NCBI RefSeq assembly: GCF_000178455.1
Contig: NZ_ADNU01000007.1
Location: 1 to 64,000 of the forward strand
DNA: 64,000 nucleotides
Source of the DNA: Brevibacterium mcbrellneri ATCC 49030
GTDB taxonomy: Bacteria > Actinomycetota > Actinomycetes > Actinomycetales > Brevibacteriaceae
Direction: 5' to 3'
The translations under genes and the position numbers were made by a program. Positions 41,784 through 49,732 of this stretch are shown one piece after another (position 1 is the stretch's first letter; every line of letters begins with the position of its first letter). Under the pieces are notes generated by a model that ran no database searches, was not told where the DNA came from, and worked only from the letters and a program-made list of their open reading frames with translations.

Positions 41784-42299
41784 TTAGTTCCGCAGGGCCT
41801 TGTCCGAAATGGACTTGCCTCCACGTCCGATTGCCACGGTTCCTGATTGCACGATTTCTCTGATTCCAAACGGTTCGAGCACCCGTCGCAGCGCGTCAAG
41901 CTTGGACTGTTCGCCCGTTGCTTCAACGCACACTGCGTCAGCTGACACATCGATGATGTGGGCGCGGAACAGTTCGCATGTGCTGGCGATGTGCGCGCGC
42001 GCTTGTGGATCAGCCTTGACCTTGAAGATCACGTGAGCGCGCCTGACGGATTGCTCAGGCGCCAGCTCCACGATCTTGATGACGTTGATCAGCTTGTTGA
42101 GCTGTTTCGTCACTTGTTCAAGGGGCGTATCGCGGACGTCAACCACGACCGTGATACGGGAAATCTCTTCAATTTCTGTTGTTCCCACTGCCAGGGAATC
42201 AATGTTGAAACCGCGACGGGCTAGCAACCCGGTGAAGCGCGTGAGCGCACCGGGTTTGTTTTCAATCAGAACCGAAAGGGTATGGCGGCTCACTGTCAC
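41784..42299 (-). CDS. ilvN: Acetolactate synthase small (regulatory) subunit
   Basis: Regulatory partner of IlvB giving valine feedback inhibition, 171 residues. The N-terminal ACT domain is [31 protein letters not shown] followed by ISRITVVVD. The C-terminal domain with [43 protein letters not shown] matches the usual regulatory-subunit ending. The GTG start overlaps the ilvB stop by four bases (GTGA), so the two subunits are made in coupled fashion. Confidence 0.97.
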   Translation of the reverse strand: MTVSRHTLSVLIENKPGALTRFTGLLARRGFNIDSLAVGTTEIEEISRITVVVDVRDTPLEQVTKQLNKLINVIKIVELAPEQSVRRAHVIFKVKADPQARAHIASTCELFRAHIIDVSADAVCVEATGEQSKLDALRRVLEPFGIREIVQSGTVAIGRGGKSISDKALRN

Positions 42300-44122
42300 A
42301 ACTCCTCCATGGGGTCGTCAAAGTCTGGTTGCATGTCGCGGGCGTACTGGATCTGGTCGTTGCTCACACCGGCAGGGACCATGGGCCACACCATGGCGTC
42401 AGCCGGAACGGTGAAGTCAATCACTACGGGACGGTCGTTGGTTTCAAGCGCAGTCGCAATGGCTGCGTCTACGTCTTCGTTTCGGTCAACGCGCAGCCCC
42501 AAGCACCCGTAGGCTTCGCTGAGTTTCACAAAGTCAGGGATGCGTACGGATTCGTGACCGGTGTTGAGGTCTGAGTGGGAGTACCTACCGTCGTAGAACA
42601 GGGTCTGCCACTGGCGCACCATCCCCAAGGACGAGTTGTTAATTACTGCGACCTTGATAGGGATGTTGTTCAGCGCGCAGGTGGCCAGTTCCTGGTTGGT
42701 CATCTGGAAGCATCCGTCACCGTCGATTGCCCACACGGTGCGTTCGGGTTGCCCCACTTTCGCCCCCATGGCGGCAGGCACGGAGTACCCCATGGTTCCC
42801 AGGCCACCGGAGTTGAGCCACGAGTTGGGCCGGTCGAAGGTGACAAACTGGCTGGCCCACATCTGGTGCTGTCCAACACCTGCGACGTAGGTTCCTTCCG
42901 GCCCGGTCAAGGCCGAAATCCTCTCGATCACGTACTGCGGGTCGCACAGTCCTTGATCGTTGGGCTCAAATCCAAGCGGGTAAGTGCTCTTCCACGTGTT
43001 CAGTTGCGACCACCACGCACCTCGGTCGTTGTCCAAAGCTGCCGACTTCGAGGCGGTGAGTTCGGCCGTCAACTGGGCGAGCACCTCGGCGGCGTCCCCC
43101 ACGATGGGCACGTCCACCGCGCGGTTCTTCCCAATTTCAGCCGGGTCAATGTCGATGTGGATGACCTTTGCGTTTGGGGCGAAGGATTCCAGGTTGCCGG
43201 TGACGCGGTCGTCGAACCGAGCGCCCACGGCGATCAGCAGGTCTGACTTTTGGAACGCCGTCACCGCGCTCACGGAGCCGTGCATACCGGGCATTCCCAC
43301 GTGCAGCGGGTGGGAGTCGGGGAATGCGCCGCGTGCCATCAGGGTGGTGGCAACGGGGATTCGAGTGGCTTCGGCCAGTTCTTTCAGCTGCGGGCTGGCT
43401 TCGGCGCGGATCACTCCGCCACCCACGTAGAACACAGGTCGCGCGGACTGTTCGATCAGCTTGATCGCTTCCTTGATCTGCTTGGCGTGTGGCCGGGTGG
43501 TGGGCCGGTAGCCGGGCAGGTTGGGGGCGTCGGGCCACACGAATTCGGCGACGGCGTTCTGGGCGTCTTTGGTGATGTCCACCAGAACCGGGCCGGGGCG
43601 TCCGGTTGATGCGATATGATAGGCCGACTGGATCGCGTGCGGGATGTCTTCTGCGCGGGTGACCAGGAAGCTGTGTTTGGTGATGGGCATGGTCATACCC
43701 ACAATGTCGGCTTCTTGGAACGCGTCGGTTCCCAGCAGGGCTGAGGACTGCTGCCCCGTGATGGCCAGGATTGGCACGGAGTCCATGTGTGCGTCGGCTA
43801 ACGCGGTGACCAGGTTGGTTGCCCCGGGCCCCGAGGTCGCCATGCACACGCCCACACGTCCCGTCGCAGAGGCGTAACCTTCCGCTGCGTGTCCGGCACC
43901 TTGCTCGTGGCGCACCAGGACGTGGTTGATGGTTTTGGAGTCCAGCAGTGGGTCGTAGGTGGGAAGTATCGTACCGCCGGGGAGGCCGAATACCGTGTCG
44001 ACACCAAGGAGCTCGAGGCTGCGAATGACGGCTTGTGCGCCCGTGAGATTCTCTGGCGAGGTTCGTTTTGGTACCGGGTGGGCCCTGGTGGCCGAGGCCG
44101 GTGCCGGTTGCGTTGTGGCCAA
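42296..44122 (-). CDS. ilvB: Acetolactate synthase large (catalytic) subunit
   Basis: TPP- and FAD-dependent enzyme joining two pyruvates, or pyruvate with 2-ketobutyrate. The 608 residues contain [17 protein letters not shown], the catalytic glutamate in [15 protein letters not shown], the [10 protein letters not shown] region of the FAD domain, [18 protein letters not shown] and the TPP/magnesium motif [30 protein letters not shown]. The segment [10 protein letters not shown] is typical of anabolic enzymes. The start is TTG at 44122 with AAGGAG five bases upstream. A leader peptide and attenuator lie in the 140 bases before it. Confidence 0.98.
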   Translation of the reverse strand: MATTQPAPASATRAHPVPKRTSPENLTGAQAVIRSLELLGVDTVFGLPGGTILPTYDPLLDSKTINHVLVRHEQGAGHAAEGYASATGRVGVCMATSGPGATNLVTALADAHMDSVPILAITGQQSSALLGTDAFQEADIVGMTMPITKHSFLVTRAEDIPHAIQSAYHIASTGRPGPVLVDITKDAQNAVAEFVWPDAPNLPGYRPTTRPHAKQIKEAIKLIEQSARPVFYVGGGVIRAEASPQLKELAEATRIPVATTLMARGAFPDSHPLHVGMPGMHGSVSAVTAFQKSDLLIAVGARFDDRVTGNLESFAPNAKVIHIDIDPAEIGKNRAVDVPIVGDAAEVLAQLTAELTASKSAALDNDRGAWWSQLNTWKSTYPLGFEPNDQGLCDPQYVIERISALTGPEGTYVAGVGQHQMWASQFVTFDRPNSWLNSGGLGTMGYSVPAAMGAKVGQPERTVWAIDGDGCFQMTNQELATCALNNIPIKVAVINNSSLGMVRQWQTLFYDGRYSHSDLNTGHESVRIPDFVKLSEAYGCLGLRVDRNEDVDAAIATALETNDRPVVIDFTVPADAMVWPMVPAGVSNDQIQYARDMQPDFDDPMEEL

Positions 44123-44154
44123 GATAGCTCCTTAGTCTGGGTGGTCGTCTGACC

Positions 44155-44190
44155 AATAAAAACGCCCCTTACCGTTTTCCGGAAGGGGCG
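44155..44190 (-). terminator. Attenuator terminator of the ilvBNC operon
   Basis: On the minus strand, CGCCCCTT and AAGGGGCG (complements of 44183-44190 and 44163-44170) form the core stem and are followed by a T run (complement of 44155-44162). It sits between the leader peptide stop and the ilvB start. CCGCGCGC just before it is complementary to GCGCGCGG within the leader peptide coding sequence, so an alternative pairing is possible. Confidence 0.88.
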
Positions 44191-44206
44191 CGCGGGTTCG
44201 TCCTTG

Positions 44207-44263
44207 TTAGAACGCTTGGAGTAACTCCGCGCGCTTGCTAATAAGGACGACAATGTTGTTCAT
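44207..44263 (-). CDS. ilvL: ilvB leader peptide
   Basis: Short reading frame coding for MNNIVVLISKRAELLQAF, 18 residues, seven of them Ile, Val or Leu, with an IVVLI run at positions 4-8. It stands 85 bases upstream of ilvB and is followed by the attenuator hairpin. Leader peptides rich in branched-chain residues control ilv operons by ribosome stalling, and related leaders are known before ilvB in corynebacteria. The ATG has only a weak upstream ribosome site. Confidence 0.85.
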   Translation of the reverse strand: MNNIVVLISKRAELLQAF

Positions 44264-44270
44264 ATCACTT

Positions 44271-44301
44271 AGTGTATGGGGCACCCACCGTGCGGTGTCA
44301 A
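44271..44301 (-). promoter_or_regulatory. Candidate promoter of ilvBNC
   Basis: On the minus strand TTGACA (complement of 44296-44301) and TACACT (complement of 44271-44276) are separated by 19 bases, slightly long, and lie just upstream of the leader peptide start at 44263. The leader would then be nearly leaderless. Confidence 0.45.
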
Positions 44302-44325
44302 ACATTGACACATAAGGACCAAGGT

Positions 44326-45549
44326 GTGAGATGTGAGAAAGTGGGAGGCGTGGATTGTTCGTATTTTGACGCCGGCTTGTGCCGCTCCTGCACGCTTCTT
44401 CCTACGCCTATGAGTACGCGTGTGGAGTCGCAACAGGCCGAGGTCGCTGAACTGTTGGCACCGTTTTGGGCAACAGGGGAAACGGAGACACCGGAACAAA
44501 CCTGGCTGCCCCCGGTTGTGGGCCCGGAGTCCGGTTTCCGCATCAAGGTCAAGATGGTGGTCGCGGGAACCACCGAGCACCCCACGTTGGGCATCTTGGA
44601 CGACGACGGGGCGGGAATCGACCTCACCGACTGCCCCTTGTACCCCGAGTCGATCCACACCGTGATTCGCACACTCCCCTGGCTCATCAAGCGCGCGCAG
44701 GTCCCGCCGTACAACGTGCGCAAACGCAAGGGTCAGCTCAAGCACGTGATCGTCACGGCAGGTGATGACAACCGAGTGATGGTGCGGTTCGTGTTGGCGT
44801 CACAGTCTGCCCTGCCGCGCATTCAGGAACACTTGCCCGCGTTTATGGATGCCTGTGAAGGGGTCGAGGTGTTTTCGGTGAGCGCGAACATCAACCCTGT
44901 TCACACGGCGATCATCGAGGGTGACGAAGAGATCGCGTTGCACGGCCCGCAGTGGTTGCCGGTGACACAGGGGCGGGTGCAGTTGAAGGTTCGGCCGCAG
45001 TCGTTTGTGCAGACAAATACTGTGGTGGCGTCTGGTCTGTATGAGCAGGTGCGTGAGTGGGTTTCCAAAGCCCAGGCTCCCGCCACGTCCCACGGCCGTG
45101 ACCTCAGGGTGTGGGATCTGTTTTGTGGGGTGGGAGGTTTCGCTTTGCACGTCGCAGGGCCGGGTCGGCAGGTCACGGGTGTCGAGGTGGCCCCCGCCGC
45201 GGTCGAGTCCGCGCGGGAGGTGGCAGGTGAGAACGACCTCGGGCTGAACTTCATCTGTGCCGATGCCGCCCAGTGGTCCCGCCAACAGACACAGGTGCCG
45301 GACGTGTTGATTGTGAATCCACCTCGGCGCGGGATGGGCGAGGACATGGCCGGGTGGGTCGAGCAGTCCGGGATTCCGCACGTGATCTATTCGAGTTGCA
45401 ATCCGCGCACCTTGGCGGCTGATCTTGCAAAAATGCCCGGGTACAGGATTGAACAGGCGCGGTTTTTGGACATGTTTCCGCATACCTCCCACGCCGAGGT
45501 GGTTGTCAGGTTGGCGCGTCAGGCTGGTGGGAGCACTGACGCCGAATAG
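44326..45549 (+). CDS. RlmC/TrmA-family RNA (uracil-C5) methyltransferase
   Basis: SAM-dependent enzyme methylating C5 of uridine in 23S rRNA (RlmC/RlmD) or tRNA (TrmA). From the GTG at 44326 the product is 407 residues; AAGGA is seven bases upstream. A GTG at 44350 just before DCSYFDAGLCRSC would match E. coli RlmC better but its ribosome site is too close. The cysteine cluster CSYFDAGLCRSC fits the Fe-S site of RlmC. The middle has FRIKVKMVVAG, and the catalytic domain has QTNTVVASGLYEQV, the SAM loop LRVWDLFCGVGGFALHVA, NPPRRGMGEDMA, and YSSCNPRTLAADL with the nucleophilic cysteine. The motif HTSHAEVVVRL ends it. RlmC (U747) is the most likely identity. Confidence 0.88.
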   Translation: MRCEKVGGVDCSYFDAGLCRSCTLLPTPMSTRVESQQAEVAELLAPFWATGETETPEQTWLPPVVGPESGFRIKVKMVVAGTTEHPTLGILDDDGAGIDLTDCPLYPESIHTVIRTLPWLIKRAQVPPYNVRKRKGQLKHVIVTAGDDNRVMVRFVLASQSALPRIQEHLPAFMDACEGVEVFSVSANINPVHTAIIEGDEEIALHGPQWLPVTQGRVQLKVRPQSFVQTNTVVASGLYEQVREWVSKAQAPATSHGRDLRVWDLFCGVGGFALHVAGPGRQVTGVEVAPAAVESAREVAGENDLGLNFICADAAQWSRQQTQVPDVLIVNPPRRGMGEDMAGWVEQSGIPHVIYSSCNPRTLAADLAKMPGYRIEQARFLDMFPHTSHAEVVVRLARQAGGSTDAE

Positions 45550-45567
45550 ATAAGCGCGAGGAGAGGG

Positions 45568-46173
45568 ATGTCGGAACTAGATAAGATGCTCGCTGGTGAG
45601 ATGTATGACTCGTCTGATCCGGAGCTGGCTGCGCTTCGGGTTAAGGCTCGGAAGTTGGCCAGGAAATACAACTTGACCGATGAAGACGAGCCTGAGGCGC
45701 AGCGCGAAATTCTCGAAGAACTACTGCCTTCTGCTTCCGTGATTCCGGCCCTGCAGGCGCCGATCTACTTTGACTACGGGTGCAACACGGTGTTTGGTCA
45801 GCTATGCGAGGTGAATTTCAACTTCACGTGTCTTGATGTGTGCCCGGTCAGTATTGGTGATAACGCGTTTATTGGCCCTAACGTCACGATCGCAACGCCC
45901 ATGCACCCGCTTGTGCCCAGCGAGCGCAATGCCCGGAAGCGTGCGGACGGTTCTTCCTACACGCTGGAGTACGCCAAGCCGGTCACGATTGAACGCGACT
46001 GTTGGATTGCGGCCAACGTCGTTATTTGCGGCGGGGTGACCATAGGTGAAGGTTGTGTGATTGGTGCGGGAAGTGTCGTCACTCGAGATATTCCTGCGTA
46101 TAGTTTTGCGGCGGGAAACCCGTGTAAGGTCATTCGCGCTATTCCCGTTCACGGGAAGACGAGCCCGGAATAG
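45568..46173 (+). CDS. Hexapeptide-repeat sugar O-acetyltransferase (Maa/LacA type)
   Basis: Acetyltransferase of 201 residues with a left-handed beta helix. The N-terminal Mac domain has MLAGEMYDSSDPELAALRVKAR. The hexapeptide region includes FDYGCNTVFGQLCEVNFNFTCLD, the catalytic histidine segment NVTIATPMHPLVPSER, and CWIAANVVICGGVTIGEGCVIGAGSVVTRDIPAYSFAAGNPCKVIR. These match maltose O-acetyltransferase and galactoside O-acetyltransferase. The ATG has a strong GAGGAG site 18 bases after the previous stop, so it may share a message with the methyltransferase. Physiological substrate is not known; these enzymes detoxify non-metabolised sugars. Confidence 0.93.
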   Translation: MSELDKMLAGEMYDSSDPELAALRVKARKLARKYNLTDEDEPEAQREILEELLPSASVIPALQAPIYFDYGCNTVFGQLCEVNFNFTCLDVCPVSIGDNAFIGPNVTIATPMHPLVPSERNARKRADGSSYTLEYAKPVTIERDCWIAANVVICGGVTIGEGCVIGAGSVVTRDIPAYSFAAGNPCKVIRAIPVHGKTSPE

Positions 46174-46226
46174 CGGGCGGGTGAACGGACTAGAATGGGA
46201 GTGAGCGTACAAGGCGAGGGGACGAT

Positions 46227-46892
46227 ATGCGACTAACGAAAATTCAGGCGCGTTTAGAAGAGTCACAAACCAACGGAACCCTTGTACAAATCACCCGTGA
46301 AGGCGTTGAAATGTGGCCGCTGGTTGGCGTGGTGGCAGGTTTCGACAAGTGGGTGCTCGTGGCGACCGTGAACCGGCAGTTGCAGGCGCAGGGTTTTGAC
46401 GCTGTGCGCCTGCGCGACATTACGCGAGTGGATCCACCGTTGACCGAACCACTGATTCAGCGGGTTGCTGAGAAAACAGGAAAAGAACTGGTGCGCCAGC
46501 CGGCTCACACGTTGGAGTTGGGGTCGACGAAGGCGCTGGCGCGTACGGTCATCGACGCGAAGGCGTTTGTGGGCCTGTTTACGTATTCGCACGGCACTGG
46601 GCATGAGATCGATGCGTACAGTGGGCGGATTGGCGAGATTCGTAATCGGATTGTGGCGTTTGACCGGATTTCAGCTAATGGTTCGTGGGACCCAAGTCCG
46701 TTGTCATTGCCCATGGCCGAGATTGCGCGGTTCGGGTTTGACTCTGTGAGGCAGCGGACGTTCCAGTTGTTCGGTAAGGACTACCCGGGTGGCCCACACC
46801 AGCCCATGGACACCAGTGCGACTTTGCCCCAGTACGACGACGTTCAGGCGGAGGGCAAGAACGACGACTTCCTCGGTTCGCTGTTGCGGTAG
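46227..46892 (+). CDS. Hypothetical protein, unknown family
   Basis: Soluble protein of 221 residues with no signal peptide or membrane segment. The N-terminal 70 residues (TNGTLVQITREGVEMWPLVGVV, AGFDKWVLVATVNRQLQAQGFDAVRLRDITRV) look beta-rich and resemble an Sm- or SH3-like barrel. The central part is ELVRQPAHTLELGSTKALARTV and ALARTVIDAKAFVGLFTYS. The C-terminus is polar (DTSATLPQYDDVQAEGKNDD). Related proteins in actinobacteria are annotated only as hypothetical. The ATG has GAGG ahead of it. It is followed by an intergenic repeat with a strong terminator. Confidence 0.8.
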   Translation: MRLTKIQARLEESQTNGTLVQITREGVEMWPLVGVVAGFDKWVLVATVNRQLQAQGFDAVRLRDITRVDPPLTEPLIQRVAEKTGKELVRQPAHTLELGSTKALARTVIDAKAFVGLFTYSHGTGHEIDAYSGRIGEIRNRIVAFDRISANGSWDPSPLSLPMAEIARFGFDSVRQRTFQLFGKDYPGGPHQPMDTSATLPQYDDVQAEGKNDDFLGSLLR

Positions 46893-46905
46893 GTGGAGTG
46901 GCGAC

Positions 46906-46980
46906 GACCTCGGCGGCGGCGCAACGCGAACACACGAAAAGGCGCAGGCATTGCCTGCGCCTTTCGCTACCGGAAACCTA
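46906..46980. repeat. Intergenic repeat with terminator hairpin, copy 1
   Basis: About 75 bases, homologous to 51525-51594. It begins with GACCTCGG, continues through a short variable part and the shared CAACGCG/CACACGAAA stretch, and carries a hairpin of twelve pairs at 46939-46963 (arms AAGGCGCAGGCA and TGCCTGCGCCTT) flanked by short A and T runs, followed by CGCTACCGGAAACCTA. It lies between convergent genes and can end both the hypothetical gene and the symporter operon. Confidence 0.85.
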
Positions 46981-46992
46981 CTTCAGCACTTC

Positions 46993-48480
46993 TCACAAAG
47001 TTCCAGTTTCTCCTGCGACTGGCTTTTCAGGTGTGAGGTCATAGAACCGCTTGAGCGTGGCCTCGGACGCAGGTTTGGTCAACAGTGAACCGACAACCAG
47101 GAACAGGACGTTGACTCCAAGACCCCAGATTCCTGCGTGGATACCGAACGGGTGCACAATGAAGAACGAAAACACCACGGTCACCACAAACCCTGCCGAC
47201 AGCCCGGCAATCGCTCCAACCTTAGTTGCCCGCGGCCAGAAGAAAATCCCTGCAAGCAACGGGAACAGCTGTGCAATAAAGCCGTACCCAATGAGAAGGA
47301 TGTAAACAAGGCTCGCTGGTTCAGCAATAGAAATAGGGGCGATGATCAGACCCATAATCGGGAAGATGAGCCAGCGTGACAGTTTCCCTGCCGTCTTGTC
47401 CGACAGCTTAAACATTGGCTGAAGAATGTCCTTACTGTACGTCAGCGCAGTAGCGTGAATGTTGGGCTCACTCGAAGACATGGACGCAGCCAGCGTTCCC
47501 GCGCCCAACAGCCCCGCCAAAACAACAGGCATGTTGTCAACTGCCATTGTGATCGCAACTTGGTCCGATTTCGCAATGTCTGGATATTCAAAAATCCCGA
47601 TGAATCCCACAAAGATCATAGGAATCAAGACCAAGTAGTACAGGGGCAAATACGTGACTGCTTTCTTCAGCCCAACCCCAGATTTAGCACCCATCCACGA
47701 AATCCAGTGCGACTGCCAAATCGAGAAGAACGAAATCAAGATCGACGACGTCCAGAACGCGTAACCCATGTCTCCCAGCGCACCGGGCAAAGTCAGGAAC
47801 TCAGGCGCTTCTGCCTGTAGACGCTCGAAAATGGGACGCGCACTGAACCCACCCGTGAAGTGGTTGACTGCCCACATACCCACAAGCCATGCCACAACAA
47901 ACATCAGCGCACCCTGGAATGCATTGGTAAAGCCAATTGCCCGCAGGCCACTGCGATACAGGTAGATGGAAATGACGGCCAACGTCACCAGCACACCGGC
48001 CCAGACTGGGATAAGCCCAAAGCTCATCACATTGAGAATGTACGCCGAACCAATCGTTTGAAGAACCGCATAGGCCAGTCCACCAATCGATCCAACAAAA
48101 CCAGACAAACCACCCAAAAAGGTGCTTTCATACCGGTCAGCAATCGCCGAGGCCTGTGTAATGTGCCCATATCGGCGCCCAAGTTCCCACACTTTAGGGC
48201 CGAAGTACCACGCAAGGATCGCCATGTATGACAGGTACACAACAACGTAGAGCGCTGGGACACCCTTGTCGTGCGCCCAACCAGGTGAACCCATAAACGT
48301 GTATGCGCTCACTCCCCCGGCCGCGACCAACAGATAGACAACGATTGGCCCCATGCTGCGACTACCGGCACCCCACGCTTCGGTCGTGTTCATGTCATAG
48401 CCGCGCCCCGCACGAAAACCAATGACGACAGCAATCACCAAGTACGCTGCAGTGATGATAAAAGGAATGTGCTGGATCAT
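46993..48480 (-). CDS. Sodium:solute symporter (SSS family)
   Basis: Membrane transporter of 495 residues with about 13 hydrophobic segments, LeuT-type fold. Helix 1 region IPFIITAAYLVIAVVIGFRAGRGYDMNTTEAWGAGSRSMGPIVVY and the motif AAGGVSAYTFMGSPGWAHDKG are typical of the family, as are GFVGSIGGLAYAVLQTIGSAYI and TLAASMSSSEPNIHATALTYSKDI. The closest groups transport pantothenate, monocarboxylates or acetate. Its start overlaps a small DUF3311-like gene by four bases, the usual partner arrangement. Linkage to an amidohydrolase suggests it imports that enzyme's substrate. Substrate unknown. Confidence 0.92.
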   Translation of the reverse strand: MIQHIPFIITAAYLVIAVVIGFRAGRGYDMNTTEAWGAGSRSMGPIVVYLLVAAGGVSAYTFMGSPGWAHDKGVPALYVVVYLSYMAILAWYFGPKVWELGRRYGHITQASAIADRYESTFLGGLSGFVGSIGGLAYAVLQTIGSAYILNVMSFGLIPVWAGVLVTLAVISIYLYRSGLRAIGFTNAFQGALMFVVAWLVGMWAVNHFTGGFSARPIFERLQAEAPEFLTLPGALGDMGYAFWTSSILISFFSIWQSHWISWMGAKSGVGLKKAVTYLPLYYLVLIPMIFVGFIGIFEYPDIAKSDQVAITMAVDNMPVVLAGLLGAGTLAASMSSSEPNIHATALTYSKDILQPMFKLSDKTAGKLSRWLIFPIMGLIIAPISIAEPASLVYILLIGYGFIAQLFPLLAGIFFWPRATKVGAIAGLSAGFVVTVVFSFFIVHPFGIHAGIWGLGVNVLFLVVGSLLTKPASEATLKRFYDLTPEKPVAGETGTL

Positions 48481-48701
48481 TCTTTTTCACCTTTCATGAT
48501 CAGGTTGCACACAGCCATCACCGCAGTCGTCAGAATGACAATCGCTACAGACCACACCATCAGAACTGGCATTCCAAAGATGATTGTGTCGGAGTTAAAC
48601 AGTGGAATAACCGGCCACACGCCTATCACAATGACGCCAACCACAAGGCCAAAGCACACCCACTTCCGTGCACTGTCCGGCCATCTGATTCCCATTTTCA
48701 T
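48477..48701 (-). CDS. Small two-helix membrane protein (DUF3311-like) partner of the symporter
   Basis: 74 residues with two hydrophobic segments (about 12-32 and 40-65) and the mid-chain motif VWPVIPLFNSDTIIFGMPVLMVW, where the P..N..IFG.P...W pattern matches DUF3311-type proteins found next to SSS symporters. The ATG at 48701 has GGAG. It overlaps the CobW stop upstream and the symporter start downstream by four bases each. Probably a transporter accessory subunit. Confidence 0.8.
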   Translation of the reverse strand: MKMGIRWPDSARKWVCFGLVVGVIVIGVWPVIPLFNSDTIIFGMPVLMVWSVAIVILTTAVMAVCNLIMKGEKE

Positions 48702-49732
48702 AACGTCTCCTTGCTCTTAGTAGTTTCGGGTTGTGCAGAAAAACTGGCGCCCAAACTCTCAACCGTCACGTTCAGTGACTGGGCAATGGTTTCGACTGCT
48801 CGCCGCAGGGCTGCCATTGCGCCCGGTTCGGCTGCGATGAGAACGAACTCTGTGTAGCCCTCCCCCGCCGAGGTGTTCCCCGGGACTTCTGTGTGTGTCA
48901 CTTGTCTGTTGGCAAGTTGGACGGAGTGAAGGTTCCCGGCGGTGTCACGCACGTGTCCTTTTGCTCTGGCGAGTGCAGGTGCCAGGGAGGTGAGTGTGTC
49001 AGCAAAGTGCGCTGCGGATGTCACCGTGGGCAGGCGTACCGTCACCGTGGCATGGGCGACGTTGTGTTCGGCAACCGTAACTGCCAGTGAACCTTCCGCA
49101 CGTTCACTGGCAGACGCTGCGGCCTCTTCATTCACTAACGCCTGGATAAACCAATCCGGCAGTGTCTCCCCAACTGTCCATTCGAGAACCGGGGCTTTCG
49201 ACGCGAACTTCGCTGACACCTCGGCCGCCTGACGCCGAACCGCACCCGGGGCAACCGTCCCACCGCTCAACACCACGATGTCCGCGGTGCCAAGCTGCTG
49301 AGTGACCACATCAGACACGTATTGGTCCCACACCAGCCGAGGAATGGCCGTCACGTTCGCGACGATCACCACGGGTCCGGAGTGGAAGCCCGGGAAGTCG
49401 CCCCACCTGCGCATGCGCTCCGGCTGCCCGACCCCGCTGACTTCACACAGCACGGTGTCAAAGCGGTTCATGCGGGCCAGCACCGCCATCGTGTCGATCA
49501 TGTCAGTGCTGATCTGGCAACAGATGCACCCGTTGGTCAGTTGCATGACGTCGTCGTCGACTGCTTCGATGAGGTCCGCGTCAATGTTGACGCTGCCGAA
49601 GTCGTTGACGACCACGGCGGTTCGTCCCAGCCGGCCATCTCGAAGGAGGGCATTCAACAGCGTCGTTTTACCCGCTCCGAGGTAGCCCCCGAGGACGATC
49701 AGCCGTGCTGTCTGTAACGGCGTGTGGGTCAT
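48698..49732 (-). CDS. CobW-family GTPase (putative metallochaperone)
   Basis: G3E-family GTPase of 344 residues. It has Walker A GGYLGAGKTTLLNAL at about 15-29, VVNDFGSVNID, and the metal-binding CxCC motif in LTNGCICCQIS. Next comes CEVSGVGQPERM, and a C-terminal domain with low similarity from about residue 200 (SLAVTVAEHNVAHATVTVRLP). Family members deliver zinc, cobalt or iron to client enzymes; here the neighbouring metal-dependent amidohydrolase is an obvious candidate client, which is inference. Its ATG overlaps the amidohydrolase stop, its stop overlaps the DUF3311-like start. Confidence 0.9.
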   Translation of the reverse strand: MTHTPLQTARLIVLGGYLGAGKTTLLNALLRDGRLGRTAVVVNDFGSVNIDADLIEAVDDDVMQLTNGCICCQISTDMIDTMAVLARMNRFDTVLCEVSGVGQPERMRRWGDFPGFHSGPVVIVANVTAIPRLVWDQYVSDVVTQQLGTADIVVLSGGTVAPGAVRRQAAEVSAKFASKAPVLEWTVGETLPDWFIQALVNEEAAASASERAEGSLAVTVAEHNVAHATVTVRLPTVTSAAHFADTLTSLAPALARAKGHVRDTAGNLHSVQLANRQVTHTEVPGNTSAGEGYTEFVLIAAEPGAMAALRRAVETIAQSLNVTVESLGASFSAQPETTKSKETL

